64,000 nucleotides of DNA from Dillenia suffruticosa (GCA_033439265.1 JAVTVX010000024.1:806001-870000), one strand, 5' to 3'. Positions 23,759-35,658 are shown, numbered from the stretch's first letter. Notes: generated by a model not told the origin, from the sequence alone. Made by a program: numbers and translations.

Positions 23759-25765
23759 ATGGTATGTCTCGATATTTAAAAACTAGAATTTTATTTTATT
23801 GTCTCTTTTATTTTTTAGATCTGAATATTTTTTAGCCTATTTTAGATGATTTTGTTCACATGATTGTTCGATTATAATTTCGGATCTAATTTTAAGACAC
23901 TAGATTTGTTTGTATGAAATTGAGAATGACGAGATTTGAGGTGATTAACATCGGATCCTGATCTAATTTGTTTTTGTTATGTAGTTTTCTGAAACCTGAG
24001 ACGGATATAAATTTCGTGCTAATCTGAAAATTAATAGATATAAATACCCAATTTTGGTCTCAGATTATTTTAATTAAATTAATCATTAAACTTTTGTCAT
24101 GTGCATTTGTATTGTTGACGAGCTTAACTCATTTTTTAAAAACAATTCTTAAAACAACTCCACTGGAACAAAAGATTGCAAAGGTAACCAAGACTCGACA
24201 AGGGTACGTGGAAAGTTTTGAAGACTCGACGAATCCTACACTATTTATATAAAATATTGATTCTTGAAAACTCGATATATACTATTTACATATATTTTAA
24301 CAGTTTGTCAACTCGATATATCCTTGTCGAGTTAAGACTTAAGAAACATGGTTATCTTTGTAACAGGTTGATTTAATTTTTTTCTTTTTTTTAAAAAGGG
24401 TTATTTCCTTACAAAATTCTATTGTTGACTTCAAGCCCAGAACTTGACCCATTTAATACGGATAAGAGTGTTGACTTATTCTTAATCTAGATTTACAATT
24501 TTGATCCCCCCCCCCCCCTTTGAGGATGTGATTTGCGTTTGATATGTTTGATTGTGATGGGTGTGTCCGGAATTTGACCCATTTACCACAGGAAAGTGTT
24601 GAATCATTCTTAATCTAGATTAGCAAGTTGACTCTCTGTCTCTCTTTCTCTCTCTCTCTCTCTCTGTGGATGAGCTTTACATTAGATATGTTTGATTGTG
24701 GTGGGTTATGAGGATTGATGGAATTGTAATTTGAAATGATATTGTAGACAACATCAAGGCGTCTAGCAGATAGGAAGGTAAACAAGTTCGAGAAGAACAT
24801 TACGAAGAGAGGAGCTGTGCCTGAGACAACTGTTAAGAAGGGTTCCGACTATCCCGTTGGACCTGTCCTCCTTGGCTTCTTCATTTTTGTTGTCATCGGA
24901 TCTTGTAAGCTCTTCCTTTCCTTACTCTTCATCTTCACTGCCTGCTACTTATCCTTTGTTGCTGCTGTTGAACTAGAAATGTTGATAAAATGACGGTGTT
25001 ATAGATTTTGCCAATTTGAAATGTAAAGCTACTGATAAAGGGGGCTTGGTGTAGTGGGCACCTTCCTTCCATTTGGGACCAAGTGTTTCTAGTTCTGATT
25101 CTCGCTGGTTGGACTTCCCTTGCCCCTCTATTTACCTACCCCTTATCCCCTGCTAGCTCCATGAGCCTCCCTTGTAGCCAAAAAAATATTAGGGTTGTAA
25201 AAGGATCAAAGTAGTTTGAGCTTCACTTATCAGAAGTTTGATTGAGTTCAGCTCGTTATGTTAATGAGCTGAGCTTGAGTTTATTTGTTAGAAAAACTTG
25301 AACTTGAGCATTGCTCAACTTAACTCTACTCTTTATTTTCATACTTGCGTAATGAAGAGCCGAGCTTGAGCAACCTACAACTTGGACTATGCTAGTTTTC
25401 AGCCCGTCAACATGCTCTTTTTATATTTAATAAAACTTGAGTTTGAGCCTTCCCCTATTTGACTCATAGTCTATCTATTTTTACTTGCATAATGAAGATC
25501 CAAGCTTGAGCATCCTACAATTTGCTCGACTTTGTCCAGTTTTTGCCTGTCAATGATTTTAAGTGCATTGTCTACATCCTATATTTTTGTTGTTTTATGG
25601 TGAAACATGCTTGGTCTTCCTTGAACAAACACACAGTACCTCTTTTATGTTTAACAATGCTTGAGGTTCTTGTCCATTATGTTCTACTGATGTGAGTGCT
25701 ACTTCTCCTGTGTGCCAGCTCTGTTTCAAATAATTAGGACAGCAACAAGCGGAGGCATGGCTTAG
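23759..25765 (+). CDS. RAMP4: RAMP4/SERP1-type ER membrane protein
   Basis: Coding exons are 23759-23761 (ATG alone), 24748-24904 and 25719-25765. All introns have GT..AG borders and the phases join to a 68-residue protein, the usual family length. It begins MTTSRRLADRKVNKFEKN, has the conserved KRGAVPET and KKGSDYPVGP strings, then one membrane segment (LLGFFIFVVIGSSLF), and ends RTATSGGMA. RAMP4/SERP1 is a tail-anchored protein of the Sec61 translocon that stabilises newly made membrane proteins during ER stress. An ERSE lies about 300 bases upstream, in line with control by the unfolded protein response. The first intron (986 bases) starts immediately after the ATG. LCR follows tail-to-tail about 1 kb downstream. 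Identification is very secure. Confidence 0.96.
24437..24706 (+). repeat. Imperfect tandem duplication in RAMP4 intron 1
   Basis: A segment of about 130 bases (from TTGACCCATTTAATACGG near 24447) is repeated from about 24576 (TTGACCCATTTACCACAGG). Both copies contain CATTCTTAATCTAGATT-like and GATATGTTTGATTGTG strings. A C homopolymer in the first copy corresponds to a CT run in the second. Confidence 0.7.
25040..25190 (+). mobile_element. SINE-like element in RAMP4 intron 2, candidate
   Basis: TGGTGTAGTGGG (25047-25058) fits a Pol III A box and AGTTCTGATTCTC (25091-25103) a B box. The unit ends in TTGTAGCCAAAAAAAT. This is the layout of a tRNA-derived SINE. No flanking duplication was found, so the borders are uncertain. 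Confidence 0.45.
25190..25530. repeat. Diverged repeat with GAGCTTGAG words in RAMP4 intron 2
   Basis: Many copies of GAGCTTGAG, CTTGAGTTTGAG and similar words. One internal duplication is ACTTGCGTAATGAAGAGCC (near 25343) against ACTTGCATAATGAAGATCC (near 25484). Composition of this kind is common in degenerate plant DNA transposon remnants. No coding sequence. Confidence 0.4.
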
Positions 25766-26823
25766 AATGCACCAACAAAGTGGAGACATGGACGCATGAT
25801 GGAAATTTGTTGTGCTGTTATTCTTAACTTGTTAGTGAGACAGTAGGATGTGAAAAGCATTCACAGAAAGTTGTCATTCATGGCTTGTGAACTCTGATCA
25901 TGAATAAGCATAACCCTTCCTATGCACTTCAACTTGTGTGGATGTGTATGATTTGCAAAAGCATGCGACTGCAGCTCAACAATGGTGAGTGAGGGTTGCT
26001 TATTCTCCCTCAATTCGGCTAAAAATTGCTCCAAATCTTCGTATCTAAAAAAATGGAACCAAGATATTCTTAATTTGGGATTGTTCAAATGAGCAAGTTT
26101 AACTAATTACCGATCTGCAGGGATTTCTCGCTCTCTGGTATTTTTGTATTCAGTTGTCTCTCTCTCTCTCTCTCACCAAAATGTACGTCCACCTTCAAAC
26201 CTTCATATCTGAGAAAGGTATTAGGGCTAGTCTTGTTTGGTTGCCAAAATGTAACTCGTTTGCACCTGTATTTTACGATTTACATCACTGCCGTAATGGC
26301 AACTGCAACTTCTTCCTGCGAGGTTCTTGTCAAGTAAGATTGGGGGGAGGTAGCACGATAAACTATCGAACTTATTTCCGATGAAAAGGCCACAACATGA
26401 AATTTGAGACCTGGAACCGGATCCTGAAAGTTTTTGCACTAGAAAATGCATATGCACTCCGGGACACGCACAAGACACGTGCAGGTTAGCTCAACATCAA
26501 TGACCGCTGTTTTGTAGACCGGATGCGCTTCAAGGACCTGACCCTATAATTCCAGACAACGCGCAATATTTTAAGATCATGCTACAGGATCCAGCAAGAC
26601 CAAGCTAAATAGAAAATACACATTCTAAATTCATCTTCCAAATAGTCAGATTCACATGTTTGTACACAACGGAAGACATGATGATAATCATCTACCTTAA
26701 ACTGGGAATCAAGAAAAACTAGCTGCACTGCTGCAGGGCAGGTATCTTTAGTCGAGGCTTAAACCTCATCTAAACAGGAAGGTAACTTCCAAGGGACGTT
26801 CAAAAAAGGTCAATAGCTCAAAC
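25766..26823. other. Tail-to-tail spacer between RAMP4 and LCR
   Basis: Probably holds the 3' UTRs of both convergent genes. A CT run at about 26157-26174 is the only clear repeat. No further gene is recognised. Confidence 0.55.
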
Positions 26824-29800
26824 TTAAGCAACAGCAGTCTGGCATGGGTAAAACGCAGTTCCACATGCAATCCACTGTCGCTTCCTCCCACGTGGCAGCA
26901 CACATGCGGGTACCTTGGACCACTCCCGGCTAGACATATTGTAGGTAACCAATCGATTCATTTGTCTTGATCTCAATGATAGCATGAGCAAGCCTTTGTT
27001 ACCCAAGCAAGTCATCCTCACGTGCTTTCCATAAAACTCCAAGCACCAGATGTTTGGCATTCTGTCAACCTCCTTCCACAAAAGCGTCATCTTCTGAAGC
27101 TCCCATATGCATACGCATGTGGCAGCATTCTTTGTCAACAAGCCCACAAGCATGATCCGGCCACCACTCTCTGCAAGTGTTTGGTCAGTCAAGTGCACTG
27201 GGGCTGGGATCATAAACTGCCTCCAAGCCCCTGTCACCATGTCATAAGACACTATTCCTTCAGGCTGTGATCGCATGAAGTAAAGTGTGTCATCGACAGT
27301 TATTGCCTGTGACCGAAAATTGAGAGTCAATGGTAGCTTAATGTTCGAGGGCATGCTTCCTGGACGAGCCCAAGAGTCCTTCATAGAGTCGTACACTTCA
27401 TACTCACCATTACATCCCACCCAGAGGACTTTGTAGCCACGGTTGGTTGAATTCCCATTCAGAGTCATGCCTACAGCAACACGTGACCAAACCTTGACAG
27501 ACCTAGCAGGCAACTCTTTGAAAGACTGGATCAGAGGGTTGCATACATAAAAATTCCTGTGGCTGATGTCAAGGAAACATACCAAACCTCCAGCAGAAGC
27601 CACTGGCAATACAATTATTTTAGTAGGCAGAGAAGGGATGGTAGGGTGGTGCCATTTCTTCAATGAAGGGTCATACATAGCTCCTGTATTCACGTTCTCG
27701 TGAGTGATTGTATAAAACCAAGGATGGGCTTTTGGCACCTCGGCACAGTGTTGGGAGAAACTCTGGGAGCTAAGTAAAGAATTCCATTTCCGGCACACTG
27801 AACGGAAGCGGAAGAAGGTGGCTATGGGAAGTCTTGCAATGACAGCTTCAAACAGATCCTCAGGGAATTCTTTCCAGATATGTTGTTCCATTACTTCAGA
27901 AGAGTTGGTAACATTTGGTAATTTCCCCCTATTCCGCTCCTTCCGAGGTTTCTTTGTAGGTGGAGCTTTGTAAGGTTCCAACATATTGAAATTTCCAGAG
28001 TGCTCAGTCCTCATAATGAGATTGCAACATTCATCTTCTGCAGAGCTATCAAGATCAAGGAAACACCATCTGCCAAAAAAATATATCATTTAGATTCTCT
28101 CATGTGGCTTTTGCAATCCAAGCTTTAAGGATAAACAACCAAGATTGGAAGGCAATTCAAGTAAAAGAAATACATCTTCTATAGCTTGAAATACTAGATA
28201 CTCTCAGGCTGAATTAGGATGCCTTATGTGTAACTGCTATGGCTATTATTCCAAGGCGTAGAATTTACTCTTCTTCCACATAAGAACATTAAAAGATTGG
28301 CTTTGTTTCGAATATCACTATTTGCTGTGCTAATATAGATTACAACAAAAAAGGAGAAAACCTAATATAATTATCAGAAGACATCCTCAGGTAACCAGCA
28401 TATAAGTTGCCTGGACAACACACTTGAAGTAAATCCTTCAAGAAATATACAAGACCAAACTATTTTTAAGCTTGCAAGAATCCATGACCAGGGAAATTAA
28501 TAAGCGTGTAGGGTTTACGCGGCCTTAGCAATGTAAACATCTGCTAGCCATTTCCACCAGAGGGCAAGATCATTTTATGATCTCCATTTTTGTGGCTAAG
28601 AATCGGCAATAAAAATTAACGATAATCTTTCTTAAGTACGATAAGTTGGAAATAAATGGCAGCAATGCCCACACAAGGACCAAGAAGACAAATAAAGAAA
28701 ATCAGCGGAATCCTTGAAACCCCCACCCTCCCCCCCCCCCCTCTGGGGGCGGGGGAAAGAAAAAGACATACACAGACCCACACAAGAAAAAAAAGGGAGA
28801 GAGAAAAGAGTATCAAGTCAAATATCTATTACCAACAACATAGGCTTCTCAACTCCTTAAATGTCATTTTATTACATTCACTCTACACAAAAGAAAAAAG
28901 GGAAATTTGTTTTCGCTTACAACTATCACCACATGAAGACTAAAGTTCTTTGATTCAGCTGGTACCTGCGAGCTAATAGCTTCTTAACACAAACCATCTC
29001 CTAGATCTCTATAAAATCCAATGATTCCAATCTCTCATTATTATTGTGCACACATGAAGCATGTAATAATCACTATCTTATCCCTTTGAAAGATTGTTAG
29101 TAGTAAGAACTGCCAACAAATTAGCACCATGATATAAAGAGGAGACCAAGGGCACAACACTGTACCACATCAACTTCCAAGAAAATTTGAAGAAGATTGG
29201 CTGCCCAACTTTTGCTACCCTTCAACACTTCTTGTTAGACTCGATACATACCCCCATTACCAATGCCTCTCAAGTATGAGGCTAAAAAGATGTTGGGGAG
29301 ATGATTCATGAAAGGTTTTTCCAGCTCACATTTACATCTATTTGGAAATCAAGCAACACTTTTGAAGCTTATTAAGTATGATCCTATAAATATATTTATC
29401 TTCAAAATTTCCATCTTTGACTTCTCTAAGTTCTTTGAAGGCTGGACAAGTTATGCATTCATTCATGGGTTGCATCCATTGGTGCTTAAATCAACTGCCA
29501 GAATATATAATTCTGTGATATCAAATATTGGCTAGTGTAACCGGAAACACTTAACAATCTTTTAAGGTTGAAAGGAAGAGACAAGTCCTTGAATTCACTT
29601 GACAATTATTATGACAAAAGCAATATTTAGGTAGCATGTTCTGCAAATCAGATTCAGAAGCAGACACTGCAGCGGGATTTGATGAGGAGTTCACAGCATT
29701 ATAGTTTTAGTGATTAGTGTAGAAGATAAGCAGCAAAATAGCTACATCTAGGCACATTTATAAAGACTGAAAAGGATCTAGATATCGCTAAGAACAAATT

Positions 29801-31391
29801 GTAGCTTACTTGAAGAGAATAAACATATATAGTACTCTCCCATCTAAAAATTGTAGTGTAGGTTTCCTTTTCTCTGTCCCCAAAGAGATGTCCATTTTCA
29901 CTAGTCAAAGCCCTTTTCTCCATTATTACCATGTATACCCTGCTCTCTCACTCTCTCACTCTCTCACTCTCTCACTCTCTCTATTTGTTTATTCATGGTC
30001 AAATAAGACTACAGTTTTCGACGGGACCAGGAACCATAATCTTGAGGCTGTTTTCAGACTGCAACTGCTATGTAATTGCAATGCAGTGGTCAGCATAGGC
30101 AGTGTGAGTAAGATCAGATTTGGAGGAGAGGGCCTTTGACAAAGTATAGAAAATACAACCAGTCATAAAACTTTAGATTTGTAAGTTTGTTCACCACTAA
30201 GGAACAGTAGTTTTGTAAGACTACTACGTCAAGGAAATACTATAATAAAAGGTTGATACTACATCTAGCTCATTGTTTCAACACAAACAAAGAAAGATGA
30301 AGTCCTTGAATGTTATTTTAAAAATTAAGGAATTACAGAATCCTAAATATGAAGGGTTAGCTGTGAGTGCACTGTGGATTAATATACAAATAGCGTTGTC
30401 TCAGAAGAGTAAGTAGAATATTGACCCTCGATTGAGGAACCATAAGGACAATCATCTATTGCAGGAGAAAAGGGTATTGGCCTGGGATACTAAGGAGGAT
30501 GCAGACCCTTTAAGAATACTATTGAACTTTTTTCCCAAATATAATCAGCATGGAAAACAATGACTACTGATCAATTTCAAAACATTCTATGGGAGCAATA
30601 TTAGCATGAGAAATGTTACCTCTAAGCAAAATCCCATTCCCCTCGTGAATTGTTTCTGTTCCAGATTTAATGCCTATGAATCAACACTTTCACATGATAA
30701 TTTTAATGACAATAAGATGCTCTACCTCACTTGAAGTTGGTCAAATGTCTGCAGCCATGGGTACCAACTCGTGCTGGCAGGCAACAATTGAATTTGGTAT
30801 ATGATCTATGTACCATACCCTCAAACAAAAGTCAACGTAGAAGATAAAAGAGTTCAACTAGAAACCTAACCTAATAGGGGGAACAAAGCCCATCAAACAC
30901 ATCCAATATTACAAATATATATATATATATATGTATGTATGTATAAATATGTAATTTTTTGACAAAATTGGGAGCCGAGGGAGACGAGCATTGCTAGCCA
31001 CTAGGGGTTACCATAAGGGCCTCCGCCCGACATCCATTATACTATGGTTGCATTCACAGATTACATAGCACATATAGACCATATGATAAATGCCTCAAAT
31101 TCATTTTATGATATCATATCAAAATTTGAACTTTAGTAGATAAATAAAGTCAAACAATATAGCCATCTGAAATTCAATTAAGCATTCAAATACCCAAAAC
31201 ACTTTGTGATTCGATTTCAATTATATCTATCCAACGCAATTACACTAAAATCCCCAAACAAATTAAAGCTGAATCATCAGATTTCAAGCAGAAAATGATA
31301 ACCAACATCTGAAAAACCTAAAAAAAAAAAGCAATTAGAGATGAGAAGAGGCAAATACTGGTTAAATAAAAGCTCAGATGGATCTCATACG

Positions 31392-31427
<36 letters not shown>

Positions 31428-31553
31428 CCTGAGTTGGTGATGATGAGTGAAAAGAGGTTGATGAAGATGATTATGAGGAAGAGGAGAACCGTAGAGTTCA
31501 CAAAGCTCTTGAACCTGACCGATTAGTTGCCTCAGCATGGCCACTCCTTCCAT
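26824..31553 (-). CDS. LCR: F-box/kelch protein, LCR type (miR394 target)
   Basis: Coding exons on the minus strand are 31429-31553 and 26824-28069, joined across a 3,359-base intron to give 456 residues. Exon 1 encodes MEGVAMLRQLIGQVQELCEL.. and ends in Gln-Leu plus two bases. Exon 2 resumes RWCFLDLDSSAEDECC. An F-box (about 106-147, WKEFPEDLFEAVIARLP) would recruit SKP1 and CUL1 into an SCF ubiquitin ligase. The C-terminal half resembles kelch/galactose-oxidase-like blades (for example YEVYDSMKDSW) that bind the substrate. Identification as LEAF CURLING RESPONSIVENESS rests on the near-perfect miR394 site at 27054-27073 and on the adjacent RAMP4 gene. In Arabidopsis, miR394 repression of LCR maintains shoot stem cells and shapes leaves. 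The intron donor GTCTCT runs straight into a CT microsatellite and is non-consensus. I chose the ATG at 31553; a second in-frame ATG lies five codons later. Confidence 0.93.
27054..27073 (-). promoter_or_regulatory. miR394 target site in LCR
   Basis: The plus strand reads TTGGCATTCTGTCAACCTCC, the mature miR394 sequence with one change (A for C at position 14). The minus-strand LCR mRNA is therefore complementary to miR394 with a single mismatch outside the seed and cleavage positions. The site lies in the coding region and encodes the EVDRMPN stretch. Confidence 0.9.
29943..29982. repeat. (CTCTCTCA)n minisatellite
   Basis: Four to five tandem CTCTCTCA units inside the LCR intron. Confidence 0.85.
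31391..31427. repeat. (GA)n tract abutting the LCR exon 1 donor
   Basis: On the coding (minus) strand this is a CT run starting inside the donor sequence, so intron 1 begins GTCTCTCTCT. One interruption (AAA) occurs near 31401. Confidence 0.9.
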
Positions 31554-31610
31554 GCCCAAGGCTCAGCCCCCAGCTAGCGCCACCCCTCCTCCTCTCCACC
31601 CTTGTAGTTC

Positions 31611-31614
<4 letters not shown>

Positions 31615-31654
<40 letters not shown>
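31615..31654. repeat. (CT)n tract upstream of the LCR ATG
   Basis: About 18 CT units, reading as GA on the LCR coding strand, 62 bases upstream of the ATG and so probably in the leader or core promoter. A C homopolymer (31687-31698) follows. Confidence 0.9.
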
Positions 31655-31659
<5 letters not shown>

Positions 31660-32379
31660 CTGCGATCGTACCCTTTTGTTCTTCTCCCCCCCCCCCCTCT
31701 CTGCCTACTTATTCTTTGCTCTCCCAGTACCCACTCCCCTTTTTCCACGTAAGAAGGCCCATTTCGATATAATTGTAATATTGACCGCTACGCTACTTTT
31801 CCATTAAAAAAAAAAAAACATTTTCACCTTTTGTTTCCCAAAATGCCCCAATTTATTATTATTATTTTTTCACCTTAGTTGCGCCAACAGATGAGAAAAT
31901 CCTGAGTTTCAAACAAATATAGAAAAATGAATTTATTTATTATTTTATAATTATTTGTATACGAGTTTTGGTTGAGAAAAAATAAATAAAATTTAATTGA
32001 ATACTAAAAGAGTTGAAATTTACTTTGTTTAATAAAATAAAATTAAAATGAAGTACATAAAAATCGAATAATTTTGTTTATATATGAAAATTAAGAAAAA
32101 AAATCAAAAATATTATTTTTTAAATTCTATTTGTATAGTTAATAATTTTAAATCAAACTTAAAGTCATCCAATTTAATGCACTACAAATTTTAAATGAGA
32201 TTTTATTTTATAATTAATATTTAGTTAATTAAACTGAATATCAGTATTTCTTAAACAAGATATCAGGTTAAAGTGTTTTGATCCTTATAGATCAAATTTA
32301 ATTGAAACTAAATTTAATTATATTTAACGTATTTTAGTGTTTGTAATTAATAAAAAGATTTTATCCCATATACGTGTGT

Positions 32380-32381
<2 letters not shown>

Positions 32382-32440
<59 letters not shown>
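32382..32440. repeat. (GA)n microsatellite, longest in the window
   Basis: About 29 uninterrupted GA units, framed by GTGTGTGG on the left and CATTTTAAGG on the right. Confidence 0.97.
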
Positions 32441-32441
<1 letters not shown>

Positions 32442-33139
32442 ATTTTAAGGTTGAATAAAACCCCAAAGCAAATTAATTTATGTTGTTTATTAATGTTAAG
32501 CATGGGTAAACTTGGGAAAAAAATACTAGAGGGATAAATTAGTAAAAGAACATATTTTTGAGGATGATTCCCCATAAAAAGTGGGAATTTATTTACCGGG
32601 ATCCTCCTCCTCCGGCTTCAACCTTCAGTCGATAAACCATTGTAAGGAGTGTGAACACAGAGAGGTTTCTAATTTATCCAAAGAAGAAACAAATCAACGG
32701 CTTAGATTAAATCACATCCTGCCGTGGCCCTTTCCTTGTCGCATATACTTTGTTCCACGCCCACCGTGTGATTGTCCCCACCACATTTCCATTTTATCAT
32801 GATTTTGTCACATTTACGGAAGTACCTACTCAGCTACCCTTTTCTATGTGAAATGTCCATTCTGCCCCCTCGTGATCTCTCAGCCCTTTCTATTTTTGGT
32901 GGCTACCACGTGATAAAGTTTCCTCATCTTTGCTGACCCTAGCCCTCATGAACAGACAAAAACGATAATAATAAAAAAAAATAAAAGTAAAAATACATTT
33001 GACCAAAGTTGAAGCAAGATCTCCTTTGTGTATCCAATATGGTATAGAAGGTTATACAAAATGTAATTTTAGCCTCTGACATCTAATATCCCTAAAATTA
33101 TAAATCAAATACACCAACGTTTGATTAATTTAATAGGAA

Positions 33140-33300
33140 GGACAGCGAGACCCTTTAATCATACCCGGATACGACTCTGTATAGAAATAGAAAAAATCAT
33201 ATTAGGAGATCCCCTAAAAACGGGCTTGACAGCTGATCGTTCCAGATTAATCGGGTCAAAATTTCAGATACTGAGTGGTGACTAAGTCAGAGACAAAAAA
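33140..33300 (+). mobile_element. Truncated relative of the 13.9-kb SINE-like element
   Basis: Shares the body with 13925-14110: CCAGATTAATCGGGTC then AAAATTTCAGATACTGA, against CTAGATTAGTTAGAGTG then AAATTTCAAATACCGA. It ends in an A-rich tail. The A and B boxes are not clear here. Confidence 0.4.
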
Positions 33301-34633
33301 AAATAATAAATCAAATACATATTATATTTTATGTCTTATATATATTTTTGATTTTATATTTATTTATAAATATTTTTTCGAATTAACAATAACTTATAAA
33401 AAATTCGTAATACCTTAATTAAAATGCTATTTTCAGAATCTGTAATCTAATTCCTTTTGTGGGTAATATGCTTGAAACGTGCATTACAACAAATAACAAT
33501 AATGGGGCATCATTTTGTTTTGGGATCACACCGTCAGCCAGTGGTGTGTATTCGAGTAGGAATAATTTCTATGAAGAGGTAAAGTTCTTTTGACGAACTT
33601 TATGGGCATTTCAAATTCAATAATGTAGGATGAATGACTTGAATACTTGAAGAAGGATATCTACTAATCCTTAATCGAGTATTTCCATACCCTTTGCAAA
33701 TGGATAAGTACGAGAACTTCGTTTATCTCTTATGGTGTAACCCTTTTTTATTGAAAATCTTTTATATCATAATGCAGCCGTTTATAAATCTAAAAAAAAA
33801 TATATTATTTATAAATATCTTTTTTTCTATATAGTTATTAAATAAATCGGAATCATTGTCTTTTAAAAAATTACTATAAATACAATTATTGGATTATATT
33901 TTTATGTAAAATTTTAGTTATTCGGCGGTGTATAAGAATACGGGTGTTGTGTGGTCATGGCATGGAGTCATCTTAAATTTTAATGAAAACTTAGTCGGAG
34001 AGGATGAAAGATTTCCCTAACGCTTGAAGTCATCTCCTGATCGGTTACAAGGTGAAATGTCATATCCAACAATAATAACCAAGAATAAATAGCAAAGCAA
34101 TCCCACTCAACTCAAGCACAAGAGCCCACAAATGTTGCTTTTAAGCTTACATAGCTCCTACTTGTGAGCACAAAAGCCCTTTCTTCATTGATGGCCAAGA
34201 ACCCCTCTACCAACATTCCCCAAAATTCAAACTTTCATCCATTACACTAACAAAATTACACAAAACACGTGTTCTCCATGGTTTATTTCTAATAAAAGAT
34301 ATAGTAAAACGTAAAAATAAATTATTAAAATTTTAGATGTAAATTATTTATAAAATTATAAAAATTAAGGGTTTAGAAGAGAAAATGATTTTAGATAGAA
34401 ATGGATGGCGTAGAAAAATCTGTACAAATTAAATTAATATATTTTAGATATTTATCTATTGATTTATTTATTTAATTTATATATATATATATTTTATATT
34501 TTATATTTTTATATTTTTTAAATTTATCTTTTAAATAATTGATTTTAAATATTAAGATTAAAATTTAATTTATTGTTATCGTATATATGATTTATTTCTC
34601 TATTGTTTTGGAAAGTAAAAGTGGCACCGAGAG

Positions 34634-35086
34634 TTGCTACGAAGGAGAAATGAATCGAAAGATGGAGAAAAAGGAGCAAACAAGGGAAGTCATATTGATG
34701 ATTATAAAGGGTCTAAAAGAAAGAAAAAGGAGAAGGTATTCATAATGATTAGGTTTGTCAAAATCAAGAGGTGGAGGGGGGGGGGATGGGAGATGAGGTG
34801 TGTAATCATTTCATTCACTCTCGGGAAGAGGGAGGGCCTTTGTTCTTGTGTGGTGGGTTTTATGTATAATCATCACTCATCATGGATCATCATGGATCAT
34901 CTTCATCATCACATATCATTGATTCCTTATTCTTTTGCCTCTTGTGCCTACTCTTCACTCGTGTGCTACCCTTTCTTTTCCCTTCCATTCCAAGGATTTT
35001 TGTGTAGCTATATTCCCCTGTTCTGTACCGAAAACCTTCACATTGAATATCATGGGCAATCAAACTGGCCCAAAGAAATGGGATAG
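34634..35086 (+). other. Unassigned 150-codon open frame
   Basis: An open frame with a lysine-rich start and a hydrophobic, cysteine-rich second half; no domain recognised. Composition is shifted from the AT-rich surroundings (34800-35090). It overlaps other short frames, has no clear start context and no splice partners. Direct GATCATCATG-type repeats occur near 34875-34900. It could be a non-coding transcript, a chance frame or a broken gene. I do not propose a function. Confidence 0.2.
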
Positions 35087-35590
35087 TGTGTCAAGTAAAA
35101 TTTGGATTTTCAAAGAGGAGTGACAAAAAGTTTTTGGGCCTATTAAGGAAATGGGCCTGAGAACCGAGGGCACCAAATCTTCCAAAGACAGCTATGTGAC
35201 ATGACGACGTCAATTTAATGAAATAAAATGATAGATTTTTTAATTAAAAATTTGAGTTTTACTCACGATTTGAGTATGGAACAAATTCCATTGAGAGGAT
35301 AACCCTCTAAATGGATCATTGCAAATGTCGAATCGGATTAATCAGAATATGACTCTAAATATCAATTAATATAATATAAAAATAAATAAAATGCTTAACA
35401 AAATTTCTAAAATTCATAAAATTTTACATAATAATCACTGTAATTAATATATTTTGATCTTTTTTTAATAAAATTATTAATATATTTTAATTGATTCATA
35501 ATCAAAATTTTATAGAAAATATATTGATATAAACTAACACTGAAATTTATTTACTATATTTTATTCTTGACATGTAATATCAAATAAGAG

Positions 35591-35658
35591 TATAACTTAT
35601 GGAAACCCACAGATATAAATATATATTTACTATAACTTATGGAAACCCACAGATATAA
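35591..35658 (+). repeat. 28-base direct repeat, period 40
   Basis: TATAACTTATGGAAACCCAC plus eight further bases occurs at 35591 and again at 35631, identical in both copies. Confidence 0.9.

Larger units (their letters stand above)
28070..31428 (-). other. Long first intron of LCR
   Basis: The borders are GTCTCT at the right end and a TTTTTTTGGCAG acceptor at the left. Contents include a C/G homopolymer patch (28727-28755), CTCTCTCA units (29943-29982), a TA/TATG run (30916-30950) and a patch at 30960-31050 that may be a degenerate repeat. No open frame inside it resembles a protein. Its length fits the known large intron near the LCR start codon, though I cannot compare it directly. Confidence 0.6.

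Noticed and set aside
28070..28089. A start for LCR at the left border of intron 1 (a frame beginning MIYFFG)
   Set aside because: These residues come from the intron; the conserved N-terminus is encoded at 31429-31553 and joins in phase at RWCFLDLD.
31563..31752. Ser-Leu and Arg-Glu repeat frames over GA/CT runs here and at 13132-13377, 22702-22887, 23547-23752, 24615-24800 and 32324-32575
   Set aside because: They are translations of dinucleotide microsatellites; the open frame follows from the repeat, not from coding selection.
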